NCBI GenBank assembly: GCA_016213625.1 | Contig: JACQZZ010000013.1 | Location: 89,763-153,762, forward strand | Direction: 5' to 3' | From: Actinomycetota bacterium | GTDB taxonomy: Bacteria; Actinomycetota; Acidimicrobiia; Acidimicrobiales; Ilumatobacteraceae | DNA: 64,000 nucleotides | Shown: positions 59,871 through 64,000 of the stretch, in pieces | Layout of the letters: the number at the start of each line of letters is the position of its first letter | Numbering within the stretch: the first letter of the stretch is position 1 | Notes under the pieces: model-generated | The model's database searches: none | What the model saw: the letters and a program-made list of their open reading frames with translations, nothing else | What the model was told of the DNA's origin: nothing | Position numbers and translations under genes: made by a program

Positions 59871-61592
59871 TCAGGGCAGTCGAACGTCGAATCGGCCCGT
59901 GAAGTCGATTCGACGGCCATCCGCCCATGTGGCGGAAGCAGTGATCTCCCATGTGCCCGGTACCGAGAGGTTGATGTCGGCGCTGGAGAACTGGTTCGGC
60001 GCGAGAACTGTCGTAGGGAACTCGCTCGGCGGGGCGTCGCTGCCAGGCAGTGATGCCGTGATGGCAACCCGATCGGCGCACTCACAGTTGAACCCGCCTC
60101 CGGGCTCAGTGATCGTGACATTGATCGTCGCTCCGCCGGTGACAGGTGGCTCGAGTTCGATGGTCGCCGCGTATCCGTCCTGAAGGACGGACACGGAGGT
60201 CGTCGTGGAGCGGTTGGCCGCCGTGGCGGTGACGGGGGGTGGGCTGCCTGCAAGGATGCTCGTGATCGCGAGGATCACCAGCGCGCCGACCGCCTCGACG
60301 GTCACCGCTCTCCTCAGTGTTCGTGGAGCGCTCGTCGTGGTTCCGTCGCCGTCGCCGTCGCCGGCTTCGTGCGCCGGGGCGCCCCGACCAAGCACCGATC
60401 GCGAGATTCCAGCGACCGCAAGCACGGCCATGACGACCGCCAGTTTGATCAGCAGCGTCCTCCCGTACGTGGTGCTGAGCAGCTGATTGACGCCTCCTGT
60501 CTGTCTCCATGCGTTGACCGTGCCCGTGACGGCGAGTACGGCGACGGATGCGAGCGCCAGCGGCGAGAATCGTCCTGCGGCTGGCCAGAACGTCCGCCGT
60601 GGAACGACGAGGACGAGCATCGACAGCCCACCGACCCACATCGCCATCGCTGCCAGATGCAGCACCGTCGCCAGGAGACCAATTCGTACCGAGCGGCCCG
60701 AGATCGCGTGGCCGGCAGCTGCAGTCACGAGGAGCAGCGCAATGGCGCCGAGACCAGCGCGCCATCGCGCTCCGGGGCTGGTCAGCAACCGCCGTCGGCG
60801 CGTGATCACTACTCCGAACAAGAGCGCGCCGACGATGCGCAGTGCCCACCACCGACCCGATGGGGTGTCGAGTACAGCGCCCCAGTTCGTCCAGGAACCT
60901 TCGAGACCCTCTGACTGAGCTGCGCCCATGAGCGTTGTGCCGGCGACCACCACGCCAACGCCCGTCCACAGCGCGACTGCGGCCCGGCGCGAACTGAGGG
61001 CGGCCGGTGCGCAGATCGCGAGGGCGACCAGTCCGCCGATGCTGGCCGCCAGCCCGGCGTAGCTGAGGAGGCGGCCGAGATCGATCCAGACGTCGTTCGG
61101 AGCGCCGGCGTTCGCTGCGGCGAGTGCGTCCTGCACGAGTTGCGGCGGGGTTGCCTCGACAGCTCCGACCGAGAACGCGAACGCTCCGCTGAGGAGGTGG
61201 GAGTCGTCGGAGGCGACACGCCAGGCCACGACGTAGGTCCCGTCGTCGAGCGCCGCGTTGATGGCGACAGTGATGGTGTCGTCGGCGGTTTGAGTCACCT
61301 CACCGAGTTCGATTGGCTTGCCGCTGCTGTCGGTGAGACGGATCGCGCGGAACGCGGGAGTGACTCCCTCGGTGAAGGTGAGCACGACTGCGTTCGGCGG
61401 GACGGGAACGACCGATCCGGACGATGGCGTCGACGACGTCAGCTCTGCGTGTGCACTGACCACCGACGGCCTCCCCCAACCGACTACGAGCGCGAGAACG
61501 GCAATCAGGACGACGACGCGAGCGAATGCTGACCAGTGCCGTGGGAGCGCGGGCACAGGTCGGCGAGATGTGCGTGGTTCGTTCGGCGCCAC
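59871..61592 (-). CDS. Second CopC-CopD fusion protein with C-terminal beta domain
   Basis: 573 residues. A signal anchor ends at VVSAHAELTSSTPSSGS, whose mature His after SA starts the CopC domain (about 45-145, DDSHLLSGAFAFSVG). Eight or so membrane helices with the CopD pattern follow (TVLHLAAMAMWVGGLSML). A C-terminal extracytoplasmic domain (TWEITASATWADG, about 450-573) resembles YtkA-type beta domains. It handles extracytoplasmic copper. It is convergent with the multicopper oxidase, 69 bases apart, and differs in layout from the fusion at 36645. Confidence 0.88.
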   Translation of the reverse strand: MAPNEPRTSRRPVPALPRHWSAFARVVVLIAVLALVVGWGRPSVVSAHAELTSSTPSSGSVVPVPPNAVVLTFTEGVTPAFRAIRLTDSSGKPIELGEVTQTADDTITVAINAALDDGTYVVAWRVASDDSHLLSGAFAFSVGAVEATPPQLVQDALAAANAGAPNDVWIDLGRLLSYAGLAASIGGLVALAICAPAALSSRRAAVALWTGVGVVVAGTTLMGAAQSEGLEGSWTNWGAVLDTPSGRWWALRIVGALLFGVVITRRRRLLTSPGARWRAGLGAIALLLVTAAAGHAISGRSVRIGLLATVLHLAAMAMWVGGLSMLVLVVPRRTFWPAAGRFSPLALASVAVLAVTGTVNAWRQTGGVNQLLSTTYGRTLLIKLAVVMAVLAVAGISRSVLGRGAPAHEAGDGDGDGTTTSAPRTLRRAVTVEAVGALVILAITSILAGSPPPVTATAANRSTTTSVSVLQDGYAATIELEPPVTGGATINVTITEPGGGFNCECADRVAITASLPGSDAPPSEFPTTVLAPNQFSSADINLSVPGTWEITASATWADGRRIDFTGRFDVRLP

Positions 61593-61625
61593 ACTCAGCT
61601 CCTTGGTCTGCGGCGAGGCACGTCG

Positions 61626-61751
61626 TTAGCGGCTGGCGAAGAGGAGATCGAGCCACAGCCCGACGGTGACGACGAGTGCGGCAAACAGAACGATAAGCAC
61701 GACGACCTCGGCACGGTCGGCCGAAAAGGGCGATCGGTGTCGCCTAGCCAT
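61626..61751 (-). CDS. Small single-span membrane protein
   Basis: 41 residues: a basic start (MARRHRSPFSADRA) and one membrane helix (VVVLIVLFAALVVTVGLWL). It lies 33 bases upstream of the CopC-CopD gene on the same strand and may be co-transcribed. Size and a lack of a clear ribosome site limit confidence. The 234 bases upstream (61752-61985) show no feature. Confidence 0.4.
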   Translation of the reverse strand: MARRHRSPFSADRAEVVVLIVLFAALVVTVGLWLDLLFASR

Positions 61752-61985
61752 GCGGCGCCACCAACTCCGCCCGTTCGCCTCGACGCTCCGAAGTTCGGTG
61801 CGAGCGACGCTGAACTGGTGAGTCAGTCGAGGGTGGGGTGCGAAGGCTAGGCATACGACGACCTGTGAACGCATCGACTGTCGATGCTCTACACAGTGTC
61901 GGAGACTATCCAACTTTGCTGAGGTCGTCGGCACATTGGTCCGGCGGCGGCGCGACCGTCTCACGATGGTGCTGGCGGCCCCGAC

Positions 61986-62258
61986 TCAGCGGCCGTCCGA
62001 GTCGAGCACCGCCTTGCGGCTGCGGTAGTCGTCGGGTTCGATCTCACCGCGGGCGAGCCGCTCCGCAAGAATCTCTTGAGGTGTCGATCGCATCGAGGTG
62101 GAGGGCGAGGACGGGGTCATCGGCGCGGCCGGAGCGTGGCCGCTCCGACGCACGAGTGCGACACCGAGCCAGATGAGTCCGCCCCAGAAGACAACCATCA
62201 TCAACATCATCGGGATCCACCACCAAGACCCGCCGTTCCAATCGTTTCCGTAGTGCAT
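61986..62258 (-). CDS. SHOCT-domain membrane protein
   Basis: 90 residues from the ATG at 62258 with AGGAGGTG upstream. One Trp/Met-rich membrane helix (WWWIPMMLMMVVFWGGLIWLG) and a C-terminal SHOCT motif (LAERLARGEIEPDDYRSRKAVL). SHOCT proteins are membrane-linked and of unknown role, often near stress genes. Confidence 0.75.
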   Translation of the reverse strand: MHYGNDWNGGSWWWIPMMLMMVVFWGGLIWLGVALVRRSGHAPAAPMTPSSPSTSMRSTPQEILAERLARGEIEPDDYRSRKAVLDSDGR

Positions 62259-62364
62259 GGCGCACCTCCTTGTGGAGTCAACGCTACGCCTCGACCTGCC
62301 TGTGTGGCAGGCCCGGGATCCGAAAGCAGACGGTCTGCACCGCATCTCCACGCGACCCACACAT

Positions 62365-62455
62365 GCGGTGGCCGTCGCCGACCATCGGGTTCAGCGTCAC
62401 CCGCGCCGATGGCTTCCCCGTGACTCCGGTGGAGGTCGATGCCGTGGTGCTGCGC
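62365..62455 (+). pseudogene. Remnant of a multicopper oxidase gene
   Basis: Translation gives SVTRADGFPVTPVEVDAVVL, which matches the oxidase at 59161-59230 (TVTHADGFPVTPVEVDNVIL) at 15 of 20 residues. Just upstream, AVAVADHRV in another frame continues the match (FAIAGHRL), so one inserted base separates the two halves. No start, no copper ligands and no wider frame remain. It is a decayed fragment lying between the SHOCT and cupredoxin genes. Confidence 0.7.
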
Positions 62456-62469
62456 ACCATGGCCCCGAG

Positions 62470-62940
62470 TCATGTGACGGTAACGGTGACCTTCATGCCG
62501 GCGGTGTAGTGGCCCGGCTGGTGGCACCCGACCTCGTACGTGCCCGGCGTGTCGAACGTGTAGGCGAGCGAGCCGGATTCGCCCGGTTGAACCGTGACTG
62601 CGGCTTCGTCCATCGCGTGGCCGCTCATATCGCCTGCGCTGGCCATCGCCTTCATCTCTTCCTCGTGTTCGGCCTGGGCGGTGCCGTCGCCGATGAACGC
62701 GTCGTGGGGGACCTTGCCGCTGTTGATGAATCGGAAGTTGACGGTGTCCCCGCTCTTCACGGTCAGGGCGGTCTGGTCGAACTTGATGTCCTGCATTGCG
62801 ATCTCAACCGGCTTGCTCGCGTCGATCGGGTCACTGCTCGCGTTGCCGCCGCTCGAGGATCCGCCGTTCCCGCATGCAGCGAGCAGAGAGGAGGTGACGA
62901 GTATTCCGACCGTGGTGACGATGAGGGTTCGACGCTTCAT
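62470..62940 (-). CDS. Cupredoxin-domain lipoprotein
   Basis: 156 residues from the ATG at 62940. A lipoprotein signal (LLAACGNG) and Ser/Gly linker precede a plastocyanin-like domain, with VPHDAFIG (His) and YEVGCHQPGHYTAGM (Cys, His, Met), the type 1 copper site. A His/Met/Glu-rich loop lies between (EHEEEMKAMASAGDMSGHAMDE). It is an extracytoplasmic copper electron-transfer or scavenging protein. Its promoter region holds site 3 at 63005, shared with the divergent regulator. Confidence 0.9.
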   Translation of the reverse strand: MKRRTLIVTTVGILVTSSLLAACGNGGSSSGGNASSDPIDASKPVEIAMQDIKFDQTALTVKSGDTVNFRFINSGKVPHDAFIGDGTAQAEHEEEMKAMASAGDMSGHAMDEAAVTVQPGESGSLAYTFDTPGTYEVGCHQPGHYTAGMKVTVTVT

Positions 62941-63004
62941 GAGTTGGCCTTCCGTGGTGGGCAGACAACAGTGGATGTCTTGCGCAGGCACTCTGCAGGA
63001 TCGA

Positions 63005-63023
63005 TGTGGAGAGCGTGTGGAGA
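63005..63023 (+). promoter_or_regulatory. Two-component regulator site 3
   Basis: TGTGGAGA-GCG-TGTGGAGA, with both octamers identical to site 1 and the same 11-base period. It lies 64 bases upstream of the cupredoxin gene and 74 bases upstream of the OmpR-type regulator, so the regulator probably controls both, including itself. Confidence 0.65.
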
Positions 63024-63096
63024 TGGCGTGAAGGTGGTCTGCTTTCGATGCGAAGGCGGGGCCGCATCTCGACCTTGAGTCGTAGAGTCATGATCG

Positions 63097-63792
63097 ATGG
63101 CCACCACCGTGCTTGTCGTCGAAGACGAGATGAAGATCCGTGAGCTCATCCGTCGTTACCTCGAACGCGAGGACCTCTCAGTGGTGACGACGGAGTCTGG
63201 TGCGGAGGCGATCACCATCGTCGAGCGTGGAGGAATCGAACTGCTCGTGCTCGACCTCAATCTTCCCGATGTCAGCGGGGAGACGGTGGCCACGGAAATT
63301 GCTGGCCTGGTTCCGATTCTGATCCTGACCGCGAAGTCCTCCGAAGCGGATCGCATTCGAGGCCTCGAGCTCGGTGCCGATGACTACCTCACGAAGCCCT
63401 TTTCGCCGCGCGAATTGGTTCTTCGCGTGCAGGCCGTGCTGCGGCGAAGCGTCCAGATGTCGTCGGTGACATCGACCTTGTCGTATGGACAGGGGGCGCT
63501 CGTGATCGATGCCGCGCGCCATGAGGTGACGCTGCGCGGTCAGGTCGTGGAGTTGACGCCGACGGAGTGGTCGCTGCTTGCGGCCTTGACATCGGCGCCG
63601 GGTCGAGTGTTCTCGCGCAGCGAGCTCATCAACCGTGTTCGTGGGTACGAGTTCGACGGATATGAACGAACGGTCGACTCGCACATCAAGAATCTGCGCC
63701 GAAAGCTGGAGGTCGACCCGCGCGATCCGCGGATGGTGGAAACGGTGCTTGGGGCTGGATATCGCCTCGGGCTGAATCGCGATAAGGCCTGA
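63097..63792 (+). CDS. OmpR-family response regulator
   Basis: 231 residues. Receiver with VLVVEDEMKIRELI, the phospho-acceptor Asp in LVLDLNLPD at about residue 53 and Lys in YLTKPFSPREL. The C-terminal winged helix is clear (LTPTEWSLLAALTSAPGRVFS, ERTVDSHIKNLRRKL). Copper-responsive CopR/CusR proteins are of this type and flank similar genes. It is followed by the kinase gene after two bases. The TGTGGAGA sites are its likely targets. Confidence 0.95.
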   Translation: MATTVLVVEDEMKIRELIRRYLEREDLSVVTTESGAEAITIVERGGIELLVLDLNLPDVSGETVATEIAGLVPILILTAKSSEADRIRGLELGADDYLTKPFSPRELVLRVQAVLRRSVQMSSVTSTLSYGQGALVIDAARHEVTLRGQVVELTPTEWSLLAALTSAPGRVFSRSELINRVRGYEFDGYERTVDSHIKNLRRKLEVDPRDPRMVETVLGAGYRLGLNRDKA

Positions 63793-63794
63793 GG

Positions 63795-64000
63795 ATGCGG
63801 CACCGTCCCCTACTTGGCCCTCTCGGTCGTCGGCTTGCTTTGGCATTTCTCGTCGTAGCGTTCGCTGCGATCGCCGTCTTCGCGGCGCTCACCATGCTCT
63901 CGGCACGACATGAGGTGTCTGGGCTCACGGAGTCCAGTCGGAAGAATGACCTTGCGGCGACAGCAATTGCCGCCGGGGAGGCATATCGCGCTGCCGGCAA
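63795..64000 (+). CDS. Sensor histidine kinase, N-terminal part
   Basis: 68 residues before the window ends, from the ATG at 63795. A basic start (RHRPLLGPLGRR) and a membrane helix (LALAFLVVAFAAIAVFAALTML) lead into the start of an extracytoplasmic region (TESSRKNDLAATAIAAGEAY), the usual plan of a membrane sensor kinase. It is the partner of the OmpR-type regulator. The kinase domains lie outside the window. Confidence 0.75.
   Translation, partial: MRHRPLLGPLGRRLALAFLVVAFAAIAVFAALTMLSARHEVSGLTESSRKNDLAATAIAAGEAYRAAG

Noticed and set aside
1..64000. Integrase, att sites, CRISPR array, rRNA or tRNA genes
   Set aside because: I looked for these and saw none: no tyrosine or serine recombinase, no regular spaced repeats, no cloverleaf or rRNA segments. 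The three 135-bp repeats are too long and too far apart for CRISPR.

Overview
The window is high-GC DNA with dense, overlapping genes, many GTG starts and AGGAG-type ribosome binding sites. An SCO6880-type conjugation protein, a CsoR repressor, a cell-wall transglycosylase and a LexA box of the Gram-positive type all point to an actinobacterium. An acidimicrobial or related lineage is a guess; no rRNA, tRNA or integrase is present to settle the host or to tell a plasmid from an integrative conjugative element.

1-10 kb is a conjugation module: a divergent peptidoglycan hydrolase (cut by the window edge), a pilin-like protein, VirB8-, VirB6-, SCO6880- and VirB4-like proteins, a CHC2/TOPRIM primase, SSB and a VirD4 coupling protein, nearly all overlapping. 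10.3-14.5 kb is the most unusual part: an XRE regulator/ImmA-type protease pair faces an operon encoding a ubiquitin-like protein, an E2-like protein without any cysteine, and a JAB-E1 fusion, followed by a DUF1643 protein. A 17-bp palindrome lies between the two units. 14.7-25.6 kb holds accessory transfer genes, a 1238-aa MobF relaxase-helicase and an ArdC antirestriction protein. Three 135-bp repeats with compensatory base changes lie upstream of minus-strand genes here and look like structured leaders.

25.9-35.7 kb is a defence/stability cargo: two PIN-like proteins, a complete type I restriction-modification system (RHH-hsdM-hsdS-hsdR), an uncharacterised helical protein related to one beside the relaxase, and a small gene next to a perfect LexA box.

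35.7-64 kb is a metal-handling island, most likely for copper: a DUF305 lipoprotein, two CopC-CopD fusions, two P1B-ATPases (one fused to cupredoxin-like and YHS domains, one with CPD instead of CPC and a degenerate metal-binding domain), CsoR with its palindromic operator, a nine-gene overlapping operon of thiol-redox and small membrane proteins, a GAF histidine kinase with its NarL-type regulator, an MFS transporter, a site-2 protease, an ABC exporter, a Met-rich multicopper oxidase, a cupredoxin lipoprotein and an OmpR-type two-component system. Three TGTGGAGA-N3-TGTGGAGA sites flank the oxidase, the cupredoxin and the OmpR regulator and define a likely regulon.

The pieces fit a mobile element that transfers itself as ssDNA, counters host restriction with ArdC, carries its own restriction and ubiquitin-like modules, and pays for itself with metal resistance.
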